Notes: generated by a model not told the origin, from the letters alone. A DNA stretch of 47,052 nt from Pseudomonadota bacterium (GCA_021816775.1 JAKAXA010000025.1:1-47052); one strand, 5' to 3'; positions 1 through 9,018 are shown, counted from the first letter of the stretch. Numbers and translations are program-made.

Positions 1-61
1 ACCATCCCGCATGATGATCGATCCACCCCATCCCCAAGACCGACCGCCGTCCTCGGCAGCC

Positions 62-118
62 CCAGGCTCACACCTCGCTGGAATCACGCCCCCTGCTCCA
101 GGCTCATACCTCGTTGGA
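62..118. repeat. Two 21-bp imperfect direct repeats upstream of fadE
   Basis: Two copies of a 21-bp sequence beginning CCAGGCTCA lie at 62-82 and 98-118. They differ at two positions and their starts are 36 bp apart. They sit about 90-150 bp before the fadE start, where an activator or repressor could bind. No known FadR or PsrA site is recognised in them, so a regulatory role is only a guess. The rest of 1-210 holds no gene I can support. Confidence 0.4.
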
Positions 119-210
119 CAAGACTGCGCCTGCCCACCCCGGCGGGAAAACCGCTATAGTGCCCCGCGGGGCCGTCTACACGCACACCATCTCGGCACGA
201 AGGAGCTTCC

Positions 211-2754
211 ATGCTGGGTGCACTCCTTGCGCTAGTCGCCGCCGCGGCCATCGGCTATGCCGTGACCCAGGCAGGGGGCGTCATCACCCTGATCTTCATC
301 GCCGCGGTGCTGTATCTGGCCTACCGCCGGCTCTCGCTGCTGGTGTTCACGCTGACGTTCACGGTTCTGCTCGTGGCCTACAGCTACTTCGGCGCGAGCA
401 ACGCCGCGGCGGCGACCTGGAAGGGCTTTCTGTGGCTGTCGCTCGCGGCGCTGTGGCTGCTGAACGTGCGCTGGCTGCGCAAGGCGCTGATCACCCGCCC
501 GTTCATGAGAACCTATCGGCGACTCCTGCCGTCGATGTCACAGACCGAGCGCGAGGCGCTCGAAGCCGGCACGGTGTGGTGGGACGGGGAGCTGTTCACC
601 GGCGCGCCCCGGTGGGAGAAGCTCCTCAACGCCCAGCCGCCACAGCTCACCGCCGAGGAGCAGGCGTTCCTCGAGGGCCCGTGCGAGGAGCTGTGCCGCA
701 TGCTCGATGACTGGAACATCACCCACGAGCGCGGCGATCTGCCGCCAAGGGTGTGGGAGTTCATCAAGTCGCGCGGCTTCTTCGCCATGATCATCCCCAA
801 GCGCTATGGGGGGCTGGAGTTCTCCGCCTACGCGCACTCGTGCGTGCTGACCAAGATCGCCAGCCGCAGCGCCACGGCCTCCTCCACCATCGCGGTGCCG
901 AACTCGCTGGGGCCGGCCGAGCTGCTCAACCACTACGGCACCGAGGAGCAGAAGAATCATTACCTGCCGCGCCTGGCGCGCGGCGAGGAAGTGCCGTGCT
1001 TCGCGCTCACCGGTCCGCGCGCCGGCTCGGATGCGGCCTCGATTCCGGACACCGGCGTGGTATGCCGCGGCTCGTGGCAGGGACGCGAGGTGCTCGGCAT
1101 GCGGCTCACCTTCTCCAAGCGCTACATCACCCTGGCGCCGATCGCGACCGTCATCGGGCTGGCGTTCCGGCTGTTCGATCCGGACCAGCTCCTCGGCGGC
1201 GCCGCCGACCTCGGCATCACCTGCGCCCTGATCCCGCGCGAGACGCCCGGGATCACCATCGGCCGGCGGCACTTCCCCGTCAACGTTCCGTTCCAGAACG
1301 GCCCGATCCAGGGCCGCGACGTGTTCGTGCCGCTCGATTGCATCATCGGCGGGGCGAAGATGGCCGGCGCCGGCTGGCGCATGCTCGTCGAGCAGCTGTC
1401 CGTGGGCCGGTGCATTTCCCTGCCGTCGAACGCCACGGGCGGAGCGAAGGCGGGCGTGTGGGCGAGCGGCGCGTACGCGCGCATCCGCCGGCAGTTCAAC
1501 ATGCCGGTCGGGCGATTCGAGGGCGTCGAGTCGGTGCTGGCGCGCATGACCGGTCTCACCTACACCATGGACGCCGCCCGCTCGGTCACCGCCGGCGCCA
1601 TCGACGGCGGCGAGAAGCCATCCGTGCCCTCGGCGATGCTCAAATACCACGTCACCGAGATGGGGCGGCAGGTCGCTAACGACGCCATGGACGTGCACGG
1701 CGGCAAAGGAATCTGTCTCGGCCCGAAGAATTACCTGGCGCGCAGCTATCAGGCCGTGCCCGTCACGATCACGGTGGAAGGCGCCAATCTGCTCACGCGC
1801 AACCTGATCATTTTCGGGCAGGGCGCGGTGCGCTGCCATCCGTTCGTGCTGCGCGAGATGAACGCCGCGCGCAATCCCGACCACACACGCGGCGTCGAGG
1901 AGTTCGACCGCGCGCTGTTCGGGCACATCGGCTTCACCATCTCCAACGCCGTGCGCTCCCTCATCATGGCGCTGACGCATGCCCGCTTCACGCGCTCCCC
2001 GGTGAGCGGTCCCACCACCCGCTACTACCAGCACATCGTGCGCTTCAGCGCCTCGTTCGCCTTCACGGTCGACGTGGCGATGCTGACGCTCGGCGGCTAC
2101 CTGAAGAAGAAGGAAAACCTCTCGGCGCGGCTCGGCGACGTGCTCTCGGCGATGTACCTCGCCTCCATGGTGCTGAAGCATCACGAGAATCAGGGCTGCC
2201 CGGCGGAGGATCTGCCGGTCGTCGAGTGGGCCTGCCGGAATCTTCTCTATCATGCCCAGGAGCAGCTGCACGGGTTCCTGCGCAATTTCCCCAATCGCCC
2301 GCTCGCGGGCCTGATGCGCGCCATCGTCTTCCCGCGCGGACGGCACTATTCCGCCCCGTCCGATCGGCTCGGCCGACAGGTCGCCGAGCTCCTCACCCAG
2401 CCCTCCGAGACGCGCAGGCGCCTCGGCGAGTACGTCTACACCACGGTCGAGCCGGGTAATCCCCTCGGCCTGCTCGAGGAGGCGCTGGGGCTCGCCATCC
2501 AGATGGAGCCGGTGGAGAAGCGCATCCGCGTCGAGGGTGTCAAGACCGGCCGGGTCACCGCGCTCGATCTGCCCGGACAGATCGAGCAGGCGCTCGCGGC
2601 CGGGATCATCACCGCCGCCGAAGCTGACGCGCTGCGCGCGTTCGACCGCAAGGTGATGAACCTCGTGCATGTCGATGACTTCGCGCCGCACGAGCTCGGC
2701 ACGCAGGCCAGTCCCGATCTGAGGCACACGGCGGAATCGACCGCGCTGGCATGA
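211..2754 (+). CDS. fadE: FadE-type acyl-CoA dehydrogenase
   Basis: This protein catalyses the first oxidation of fatty acid beta-oxidation, acyl-CoA to trans-2-enoyl-CoA with FAD. It has 847 residues, close to the roughly 815 of E. coli FadE, and is far longer than ordinary acyl-CoA dehydrogenases. Two or three hydrophobic segments fill the first 95 residues, as in FadE, and suggest membrane attachment. The middle carries the acyl-CoA dehydrogenase fold, including FALTGPRAGSDA (a variant of the usual TEPGAGSD loop) and VEGANLLTRNLIIFGQGA. The last 280 or so residues match the FadE-specific DUF1974 region. The ATG at 211 follows an AAGGAG ribosome site at 200-205. The stop overlaps the next start (ATGA), so the two genes are probably translationally coupled. 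An acyl-CoA synthetase that could supply substrate lies far away at 43.8 kb. Confidence 0.95.
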   Translation: MLGALLALVAAAAIGYAVTQAGGVITLIFIAAVLYLAYRRLSLLVFTLTFTVLLVAYSYFGASNAAAATWKGFLWLSLAALWLLNVRWLRKALITRPFMRTYRRLLPSMSQTEREALEAGTVWWDGELFTGAPRWEKLLNAQPPQLTAEEQAFLEGPCEELCRMLDDWNITHERGDLPPRVWEFIKSRGFFAMIIPKRYGGLEFSAYAHSCVLTKIASRSATASSTIAVPNSLGPAELLNHYGTEEQKNHYLPRLARGEEVPCFALTGPRAGSDAASIPDTGVVCRGSWQGREVLGMRLTFSKRYITLAPIATVIGLAFRLFDPDQLLGGAADLGITCALIPRETPGITIGRRHFPVNVPFQNGPIQGRDVFVPLDCIIGGAKMAGAGWRMLVEQLSVGRCISLPSNATGGAKAGVWASGAYARIRRQFNMPVGRFEGVESVLARMTGLTYTMDAARSVTAGAIDGGEKPSVPSAMLKYHVTEMGRQVANDAMDVHGGKGICLGPKNYLARSYQAVPVTITVEGANLLTRNLIIFGQGAVRCHPFVLREMNAARNPDHTRGVEEFDRALFGHIGFTISNAVRSLIMALTHARFTRSPVSGPTTRYYQHIVRFSASFAFTVDVAMLTLGGYLKKKENLSARLGDVLSAMYLASMVLKHHENQGCPAEDLPVVEWACRNLLYHAQEQLHGFLRNFPNRPLAGLMRAIVFPRGRHYSAPSDRLGRQVAELLTQPSETRRRLGEYVYTTVEPGNPLGLLEEALGLAIQMEPVEKRIRVEGVKTGRVTALDLPGQIEQALAAGIITAAEADALRAFDRKVMNLVHVDDFAPHELGTQASPDLRHTAESTALA

Positions 2755-3803
2755 ACACCTTCGTCGAGCAACCGCCCGCGGCCCTGGAGGGCGCGGGGGC
2801 CGCGGCACGCGTTGCGGCGGCGCCGCTCGGCGCGGGCATCCCGGCCGCCGCGCAGGCGCCGGGCCGCGCATGCGGCAACTGCGGCACCGCGCTCATCGGT
2901 CCCTACTGCAGCGAATGCGGCCAGCGCCACCACGACCACCCGGTCCACTCCCTGCGGCACTTCATACAGGAAGCGACCGAGGACATGACGCATGCCGACT
3001 CGCACGTCTGGCAGACCCTCTCTGCGCTGCTGCTGCGGCCCGGATTTCTGACGCGCGAGTTCCTCGCCGGGCGGCGGGCGCGCTATCTATCGCCGGTACG
3101 GCTGTACCTGGTGGTGAGCGTTCTCTTTTTCGTCATCGCCGGGCTGGATTCGCGCTTCTTCAGCCCCGCAGCTGCGGTCGTGAGCCCCGCGGTCACGGCC
3201 GCAGCGGCACTTCCGGCCGCCGGCAAGGTCAGCGCCAACCACAACACGTGCTCGATTCTCGATGCGCAGCTCCGGGGCGATGGCGGATGGCTGGCCGGTC
3301 TCGCACCGCGCGTGCTGCACGGCTGCCTGGCGATGACCGCCAACCGGGGCGTCGAGCGGTTCCAGCTCGCGTGGGAACACAATGCCGAGCGCGGCATGTT
3401 TCTGTTTCTGCCGCTGCTCGGGCTGATGATGAAGCCGCTGTATCTGCACCCGCGCCGCTACTACGTCGAGCACCTGCTGTTCTTCGTGCACAACCACGCG
3501 TTCCTGTTCATGGTGCTCGGCCTGCGCATGGTGCTCGGCCTGCGCATGGTGCTCGGCCTGCGCATGGTGCTCGGCCTGCGCATGGTGCTCGGCATGATCA
3601 CCGCCTCGAGCGCAGTGCTCGGCCCGGTCGATCTCGCCTTGTGGCTGTACGTGCTGATGTATCTGTACTTGTCGATGCGGCGCATGTACGGTCAGAGCGC
3701 GCGGCGCACGCTCTTGAAGATGACCCTGCTCGGCTTCGGCTACCTTTGCATCGGCGGGATCGTGGCCTCCGCCACGTTCCTGTACACCTACCTGACCATG
3801 TGA
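2751..3803 (+). CDS. DUF3667 zinc-ribbon membrane protein with internal tandem repeat
   Basis: The N-terminal third holds a CxxC...CxxC zinc ribbon (CGNCGTALIGPYCSECGQR, about residues 42-60). It is followed by a conserved stretch around HADSHVWQTLSALLLRPGFL and several hydrophobic segments. This is the layout of the DUF3667 family, small inner-membrane proteins of unknown function. The start overlaps the fadE stop by four bases. In the C-terminal half a hexapeptide, MVLGLR, is repeated nearly five times (nt 3510-3593) inside what would be a membrane helix. The repeat length is a multiple of three, so the frame survives. Whether the expanded form is functional is unclear. The 350-residue length is otherwise plausible for the family. 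Confidence 0.8.
   Translation: MNTFVEQPPAALEGAGAAARVAAAPLGAGIPAAAQAPGRACGNCGTALIGPYCSECGQRHHDHPVHSLRHFIQEATEDMTHADSHVWQTLSALLLRPGFLTREFLAGRRARYLSPVRLYLVVSVLFFVIAGLDSRFFSPAAAVVSPAVTAAAALPAAGKVSANHNTCSILDAQLRGDGGWLAGLAPRVLHGCLAMTANRGVERFQLAWEHNAERGMFLFLPLLGLMMKPLYLHPRRYYVEHLLFFVHNHAFLFMVLGLRMVLGLRMVLGLRMVLGLRMVLGMITASSAVLGPVDLALWLYVLMYLYLSMRRMYGQSARRTLLKMTLLGFGYLCIGGIVASATFLYTYLTM
3510..3593 (+). repeat. 18-bp in-frame tandem repeat, 4.7 copies
   Basis: The unit ATGGTGCTCGGCCTGCGC is repeated perfectly four times (3510-3581), followed by a 12-bp partial copy (3582-3593). Each unit encodes Met-Val-Leu-Gly-Leu-Arg. The copies are identical at the DNA level, so the expansion is recent and could vary in number by slipped-strand mispairing. 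It is not a CRISPR array because there are no spacers. Confidence 0.95.
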
Positions 3804-3828
3804 GCGCTGACGCACGGCGCACCCTGTC

Positions 3829-4989
3829 ATGATCCGCGCCATCCTGCACGTCGACATGGATGCGTTCTTCGCCTCGGTAGAGCAGCACGACCGGCCCGAG
3901 CTCGCCGGCAAACCGGTGGTGGTGGGCCATGCCGGCGAGCGCGGCGTCGTGGCGGCCGCGAGCTACGAGGTCCGCAGGTTCGGGGTGCGCTCGGCCATGC
4001 CCATGAGCAGCGCGCTCAGGCTGTGCCCGGCCGCGATCTGCATGCCGCCGCGCATGGCGCGCTATCGGGAGGTGTCCGCTCAGGTGTTCGCCGTGTTCCG
4101 CGAGATCACGCCGCTGGTGCAGGGCCTGTCCGTCGATGAGGCGTTCCTCGACGTCACCGGCAGCGTCCAGCTGCTCGGCGATCCGCCCGCCATCGCCCGG
4201 CGGATCAAGGATGAGATCCGCGCGCGCACGGGACTCACCGCGTCCGTGGGCGTGGCGACCAACAAGCTCGTTGCCAAGATCGCCTCGGATCTCGACAAGC
4301 CCGACGGGCTCACGGTCGTGCCGGCTGAGCGCGTTCGGGAGGTGCTCGATCCGCTGTCCGTCCGCCGCCTGCCGGGACTCGGCCGCAAGCTCGGCGAGAA
4401 GGTCGAGGCGGCGGGGCTGCGCACGCTCCGGGACCTGCGCACCGCGCCCGATGCGGTGCTCTGGCCGCTGTTCGGCCGAGACACGGCGCACATGCGCGAT
4501 CGCGCCGCGGGCATCGACGAGCGTCCCGTGTTGACGGAGGTGGAGGATAAGTCCCTCAGCGCCGAGGACACGTTCCCCCGCGATCTGCAGGACCCGCGCG
4601 ACCTCGACGCGAAGCTGTGCCGGCTGGCCGAGAAGGCGTGCGAGCGGCTGCGCCGCAAGGGGTTGATGGCCGGCCGGGTCGGGGTAAAGATCCGCTGCCA
4701 CGACTTCGCCACGTTCACGCGGCAGCGCTCGATCGCCCCGCCGACGCAGGATGGCCGGGCCGTCCGCGACGTCGCGCGGGAATTGCTGTGCCGCTGGCTG
4801 GCCGAGCACCGGGGTGCGAAACTGCGCCTGCTGGGCGTGGTGCTCGGCGAGCTCGCCCCGGCGGCGCAGCTGGGGCTGTTCGCCACCACCGCCGCCGGCG
4901 GGGGCAGCGAGCGGCTCGACTCGGCCCTCGATCAGGTCCGCGAGCGTTTCGGCAGCCGTGCGCTGCGGCGTGGCAACATGCTGGATTAG
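3829..4989 (+). CDS. dinB: DNA polymerase IV (Y-family)
   Basis: This is a translesion DNA polymerase of the DinB branch, 386 residues. The catalytic carboxylates are in place: Asp9 in HVDMDAFF, and Asp103/Glu104 in LSVDEAFLD. The second Phe of DAFF (Phe14) is the expected steric gate against ribonucleotides. The fingers, thumb and little-finger regions follow at normal length. QLGLF at about residues 347-351 resembles a beta-clamp binding motif, placed a little inside the C terminus rather than at the very end. The start lies 25 bp after the DUF3667 gene and 10 bp separate its stop from gspA, so it may share a transcript with them. No LexA box is obvious nearby. Confidence 0.95.
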   Translation: MIRAILHVDMDAFFASVEQHDRPELAGKPVVVGHAGERGVVAAASYEVRRFGVRSAMPMSSALRLCPAAICMPPRMARYREVSAQVFAVFREITPLVQGLSVDEAFLDVTGSVQLLGDPPAIARRIKDEIRARTGLTASVGVATNKLVAKIASDLDKPDGLTVVPAERVREVLDPLSVRRLPGLGRKLGEKVEAAGLRTLRDLRTAPDAVLWPLFGRDTAHMRDRAAGIDERPVLTEVEDKSLSAEDTFPRDLQDPRDLDAKLCRLAEKACERLRRKGLMAGRVGVKIRCHDFATFTRQRSIAPPTQDGRAVRDVARELLCRWLAEHRGAKLRLLGVVLGELAPAAQLGLFATTAAGGGSERLDSALDQVRERFGSRALRRGNMLD

Positions 4990-4999
4990 TCGCAAACCG

Positions 5000-6661
5000 A
5001 TGTACCTGTCGTTCTTCGGCCTCAACGAGAAGCCCTTCTCGATCACCCCGGACCCGCGCTACCTCTTCCTGAGCGAGCGGCACGCCGAGGCGATGGCGCA
5101 CCTGCTCTACGGCATCAAGGAAGCCGGCGGGTTCATCCAGCTCACCGGCGAGGTGGGCACGGGCAAGACCACCATCGTGCGCTCGCTGCTCGCGCAGACG
5201 CCGGAAAACGCCGAGATCGCGCTGATCCTGAATCCACGCATGACGGCGCCGGAGTTCCTGCTCACCCTGTGCGAGGAGCTCGGCATCGGCGTGCCGGACA
5301 GGGCGATCGGCAGCCTCAAGGACCTCGTCGACGTCCTCAACGACTATCTGCTGCGCGCGCACGCGGCGGGCCGGCGCGTGGTGCTGGTGGTCGATGAGGC
5401 GCAGAACCTCGCCCCCGAAGTGCTCGAGCAGGTGCGGCTGCTCACCAACCTTGAAACCAACACGCAGAAGCTGCTGCAGATCATCCTGATCGGCCAGCCG
5501 GAGCTGCGCGAGCTGCTCGACCGCAGCGAGCTGCGCCAGCTCGCCCAGCGCATCACCGGGCGCTATCACCTCGATCCGCTCTCGGGCCCCGAGACCATCG
5601 CCTACGTGCGCCATCGCCTGCGCGTGGCCGGCGCGACCAGCGAGATATTCACCCGCCGCGCCCTGCAGCGGATCTACCGTCTCTCCGGCGGTGTGCCGCG
5701 CGTGATCAACATCCTGTGCGACCGGGCGCTGCTCGGCGGCTACTCGATGGACCGGCACCGCATCACCACCGGACTGGTGCGCCAGGCGGGCACCGAGGTG
5801 TTCGGCCGGCATGCCGGCCGGCCGTGGATCGTGTGGTCGGGGGCTGGCGCTGCGGTGCTCCTGGTGGCCGGAACCGTCGCGCTCTGGCGGCTCGCGCCCG
5901 CGCTGTGGATGGCCTCGAGCGCCCAGGCGCAGCCGCTGCAGCGCACCGCGCAGCACCAGCCCGCGAACGCCAAGGGGCACGACGCGCCGGCCCACGCCGC
6001 GGCGGCTTCGAGCAGCGCCGGCGCACAACAGTCGCTGCCGCAGCTGTTGAGCCGGTACGCGGGCGAGACCAGCGCGCAGGCCGCCTACGCGAAGCTGTTC
6101 CGCCTGTGGGGCCTGCGCTATACCGACGGGGCGACGGGTCCGTGCCGCCAGGCCTCCGGGCACGGCCTTTTCTGCCTGACGGAACAGGGATCACTCGGCC
6201 AACTGCGGCTCTACAACCGGCCCGCCATGCTGCTGCTGACCGACTCGGCCGGGCACACCTACCATGTCGTCGTGCGACAGCTCGGCCGCGCTCATGCGAC
6301 ACTCGAGCTCGGACCGACGCCGTGCCGCGTCGGACTTGCTGCGCTGACGCGCGATTGGGCGGGCGCCTACGTGATCCTGTGGCAGCCGCCTGACGGTCGG
6401 CTGCACACGCTGTCGGCCGGCATGAGCGGTAGCGGCGTGCGCTGGCTGCGCACGAGCCTGCAGCAGTTGGAAGGCGTGCACTCGAGCGGTTCGGGGGACA
6501 ACGTGTACGATGCCGGTCTGGTCCAGCTGGTGCGCCGCTTCCAGCGCACGCATGGACTGGTGGTGGACGGCATCGCCGGTGTCGAAACCCAGGTGGCCGT
6601 CTCGGGCCAACTAGGGCAACCGCGCACACCGCTGCTCGATGCGCAGCGCAACGGCGGCTGA
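5000..6661 (+). CDS. gspA: GspA/ExeA-like AAA ATPase with peptidoglycan-binding domain
   Basis: The N terminus (MYLSFFGLNEKPFSITPDPR) is the signature of ExeA/GspA proteins. These couple ATP hydrolysis to insertion of the type II secretion secretin through peptidoglycan. Walker A is GEVGTGKTT at 50-58 and Walker B is VVLVVDEAQ at 127-135. A transmembrane segment lies near residues 275-295, after the ATPase domain. A periplasmic part ends in a peptidoglycan-binding type 1 domain (about 470-540, with FQRTHGLVVDGIAGVET). The reading frame is open further upstream, inside dinB, but ATG 5000 gives the family N terminus. The stop is one base from the gspB start. No gspC-N cluster is present in the window, so the partner secretion machine, if any, lies elsewhere. 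Confidence 0.9.
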   Translation: MYLSFFGLNEKPFSITPDPRYLFLSERHAEAMAHLLYGIKEAGGFIQLTGEVGTGKTTIVRSLLAQTPENAEIALILNPRMTAPEFLLTLCEELGIGVPDRAIGSLKDLVDVLNDYLLRAHAAGRRVVLVVDEAQNLAPEVLEQVRLLTNLETNTQKLLQIILIGQPELRELLDRSELRQLAQRITGRYHLDPLSGPETIAYVRHRLRVAGATSEIFTRRALQRIYRLSGGVPRVINILCDRALLGGYSMDRHRITTGLVRQAGTEVFGRHAGRPWIVWSGAGAAVLLVAGTVALWRLAPALWMASSAQAQPLQRTAQHQPANAKGHDAPAHAAAASSSAGAQQSLPQLLSRYAGETSAQAAYAKLFRLWGLRYTDGATGPCRQASGHGLFCLTEQGSLGQLRLYNRPAMLLLTDSAGHTYHVVVRQLGRAHATLELGPTPCRVGLAALTRDWAGAYVILWQPPDGRLHTLSAGMSGSGVRWLRTSLQQLEGVHSSGSGDNVYDAGLVQLVRRFQRTHGLVVDGIAGVETQVAVSGQLGQPRTPLLDAQRNGG

Positions 6662-6662
6662 T

Positions 6663-7412
6663 ATGTCATTCATTCTCGATGCGTTGAAGAAGTCGGAGAA
6701 TGCCCGCCAGCGCCAGGCGGGGCCGGCGCTGTTCGAGGTCAAAGTGGCCCCGCCCCGCCGCATGGTGCCCCTGTGGGCCATCGTCATCGTCATCCTCCTC
6801 GTGATCATCAATGGCGTCGCGCTCTCCTGGATGCTGCTGCGCCGGCACGCCGCGCCGCCCGCGACGCTCACACGGGCGATCACGCCCGCAGCCATGCGTG
6901 ACGCAGTGGCACCAAGCGTCGGTACGGCCGCGAGCTCCACGTCATCGCCCGGCCCAGCCGCAAGCGCCCCCGCATCCGCGATACCGACGCCCGTTCCCGC
7001 GGCCGGCGGCGCTGTCCAGAACCCGACGCTCTCGACCGCACCCGCGGCAGCAACCACGGGGATACCCACCGCGACGGCGCCCACTTCGGCGCCACAGGCC
7101 GCGAGCCAGGTGCCCGCGGCGCCCACTCCGAGCAATTTCGCGCCCGCGCTGCAGCCACCGGCCACGGCCGGCCAGCCGGCCGGGGGGCTGCCGCTCTATG
7201 CCCAGATCGCGGCGGCCCCGGGCAGTCGCCTGCCGCAGCTGCACCTTGACCTACACGTCTACTCTCGCGACCCCCGCAAGCGGTTCGTCATGATCAACAT
7301 GCAGAAACTGCGTCAGGGGGATTCGCTGGCCGACGGAGTCACCGTGGTCAGGATCCGGCCCGACGGGGTCGTTCTGTCCTACCAGGGCCGCAGGTTCCTC
7401 CTGCCGCGCTGA
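6663..7412 (+). CDS. GspB-like general secretion pathway protein
   Basis: This 249-residue protein begins MSFILDALKKSE, the typical GspB opening, with one transmembrane helix at about residues 36-58. A long low-complexity Ala/Pro/Thr linker (about 65-180) spans the periplasm. The C-terminal domain (from about LPLYAQIAAAPGS to the end, including QGDSLADGVTVVRIRPDGVVLSYQGRRFLLP) is the GspB fold, related to GspC HR-like domains. GspA and GspB form an inner-membrane complex that helps the secretin assemble in the cell wall. The ATG at 6663 follows the gspA stop by one base, so the two are co-translated. An upstream ATG in the same frame at 6639 would overlap gspA and add eight residues that do not fit the family. 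Confidence 0.88.
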   Translation: MSFILDALKKSENARQRQAGPALFEVKVAPPRRMVPLWAIVIVILLVIINGVALSWMLLRRHAAPPATLTRAITPAAMRDAVAPSVGTAASSTSSPGPAASAPASAIPTPVPAAGGAVQNPTLSTAPAAATTGIPTATAPTSAPQAASQVPAAPTPSNFAPALQPPATAGQPAGGLPLYAQIAAAPGSRLPQLHLDLHVYSRDPRKRFVMINMQKLRQGDSLADGVTVVRIRPDGVVLSYQGRRFLLPR

Positions 7413-7655
7413 GCACAGGGTCTTAGGGCCGTCGGGCCCGCACGGCGCCCGGCCGGTGCCCGGCGCAGCGCCGAAATCTGTCTCGATATCCAGCCCTGGG
7501 GCCGGCGCGGGGAGGCGAAGCGCGGGGCTCGAGCGGGCGGCGCCGTCATCCTCCCTGAGTCACGCCTGCACCGGCTCGTGGATGACGGAATTCACAGAAT
7601 CGCCCCCCCGTCCGCGACAAATGGCAGCGTCTGGTCCAAGGTTCCGGACCGGCGC

Positions 7656-8978
7656 ATGAATTCCGCAGCGATACGCATACTGATCATCGATCGCGATGCG
7701 AAATATCGCGAGTGGCTGCGGCTGCACCTCGGCATCCTCTATCCCCAGGCCACTGTCGGTACCGTCGACGGCACCCAGGACGGCGCGCTCAGCGCTCTGG
7801 CGACCGGGCGCGCCTGCGAGGTGCTCGTCCTTGGGGCGCACTTCGGCGCAAGCGACGATGAGGGCGATCCCGAGGGTCTCGAGCAGCTGCGCACGCTACG
7901 CGCCGGCGACGCCGCGCCCATCGTGCTGGCGCTGGCCGACGGCGGTGACGAGCTGACCGCGGTACAGGCCCTGCGGGCCGGCGCGACCGATTACCTCCCC
8001 AAGCGCCTGGTCACACCGGCACGGCTCAAGGCATCGCTCGACCCGCCCCTTCAGGGGCTCGAGCCGGCCCCTGCGCCGCAAGCGCCGGCCGCGCCGCAGT
8101 GCCAGGAGGACGCCGAGCCGGGCAAGCCGGCCCGCCGCCTGCCGACGCCGCTCGCCACCGGCCATCCGGCCATCACGGGCTACGAAATCACCCGCAAGCT
8201 GAGCGAGTCGCAGAAGGCCGTGGTGTATCTGTCCGAAAGCCGCGCGCTCGGCAAGGAGGTGGCGCTGAAGGTGAGCAAGATTCCGTGCGAGGACCGCGCC
8301 AAGCAGGCGCTCGAGCGCGAGTACCAGGCGATCCTCGCCGTGCAGGATCCGGCGGTGGTGCGCATCTTCGATCACGGCATCGAGGACGGCTACGAGTACC
8401 TGGCGATGGAGTACTTTCCGCGCGGGGACCTCAAGGCGCGCATGCACGTGGGAGTGACCGAATCGGAAGCGCTGCGGTTCCTGGAGAAGATCGCCACCGC
8501 GCTCGCGGTGGTGCACCGCGCGGGGCTGCTGCATCGGGATTTGAAGCCCCCGAACGTGATGCTGCGGGAAAACGACAACGTCGTGTTGATCGACTTCGGT
8601 CTCGCCCGGCTGTTGGATGTCAGTCACCACAGCACGTATACGGGGGTGCTGCGCGGCTCACCGTACTACATGAGCCCGGAGCAGGCGCTCGGCGAGAAGT
8701 TGGACCCCCGCTCTGACCTGTACAGCCTGGGCGTCATCTTCCACGAGATGCTGACAGGCCGCAAACCCTTCGTGGGCAACAGTGCGATGGAAGTGCTGCA
8801 GCAGCACGTCAACACCGCGCCGCCGCGCCTGCCGGCCTCGCTCAGCGGCTACGCGCCGCTGCTCGCGCAGCTGCTCGCCAAGCAGCGCGAAAACCGCTTC
8901 GGCAGCGCCGAGGAGCTGATCGCCGCGTGCGTGGCGCTGCGCACCGGCAATCGGCGGCGAGCGCAGTCGGCCGCATAA
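7656..8978 (+). CDS. Ser/Thr protein kinase with degenerate receiver-like N-terminal domain
   Basis: Residues 1-130 fold like a response-regulator receiver: the acidic pair is kept (IIDRD, Asp12/Asp14), and so is the conserved Lys (DYLPK, Lys116). However, the expected phospho-acceptor Asp after strand 3 is Gly60 (EVLVLGAHFG). After a Pro/Ala-rich linker comes a eukaryotic-type kinase domain from about residue 175. It has the ATP lysine in VALK (Lys205), the catalytic loop HRDLKPPN (293-300), DFG (313-315) and MSPEQ (339-343). The glycine loop is replaced by LSESQKAVVYL and lacks the usual glycines. No transmembrane segment or PASTA repeats follow, so it is cytoplasmic. The ATG at 7656 was preferred because the domain begins there; the frame is open 78 bp further up. 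It is separated from gspB by about 240 bp. Confidence 0.88.
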   Translation: MNSAAIRILIIDRDAKYREWLRLHLGILYPQATVGTVDGTQDGALSALATGRACEVLVLGAHFGASDDEGDPEGLEQLRTLRAGDAAPIVLALADGGDELTAVQALRAGATDYLPKRLVTPARLKASLDPPLQGLEPAPAPQAPAAPQCQEDAEPGKPARRLPTPLATGHPAITGYEITRKLSESQKAVVYLSESRALGKEVALKVSKIPCEDRAKQALEREYQAILAVQDPAVVRIFDHGIEDGYEYLAMEYFPRGDLKARMHVGVTESEALRFLEKIATALAVVHRAGLLHRDLKPPNVMLRENDNVVLIDFGLARLLDVSHHSTYTGVLRGSPYYMSPEQALGEKLDPRSDLYSLGVIFHEMLTGRKPFVGNSAMEVLQQHVNTAPPRLPASLSGYAPLLAQLLAKQRENRFGSAEELIAACVALRTGNRRRAQSAA

Positions 8979-9018
8979 GGCGCGTGCGCCGCGACGGGAA
9001 GCAGCTGCGGGCGCCGCC

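Noticed and set aside
538..2871. Very long minus-strand open frame (777 residues) antisense to fadE
   Set aside because: It is Arg/Ala/Gly/His-rich, lacks any domain and mirrors the codon pattern of fadE; a GC-rich shadow.
3510..3593. CRISPR-like array
   Set aside because: The units are contiguous without spacers and lie in frame in a coding sequence.
3598..6163. Two long minus-strand frames antisense to dinB and gspA
   Set aside because: Same low-complexity composition and no family motifs; the plus-strand genes are certain.
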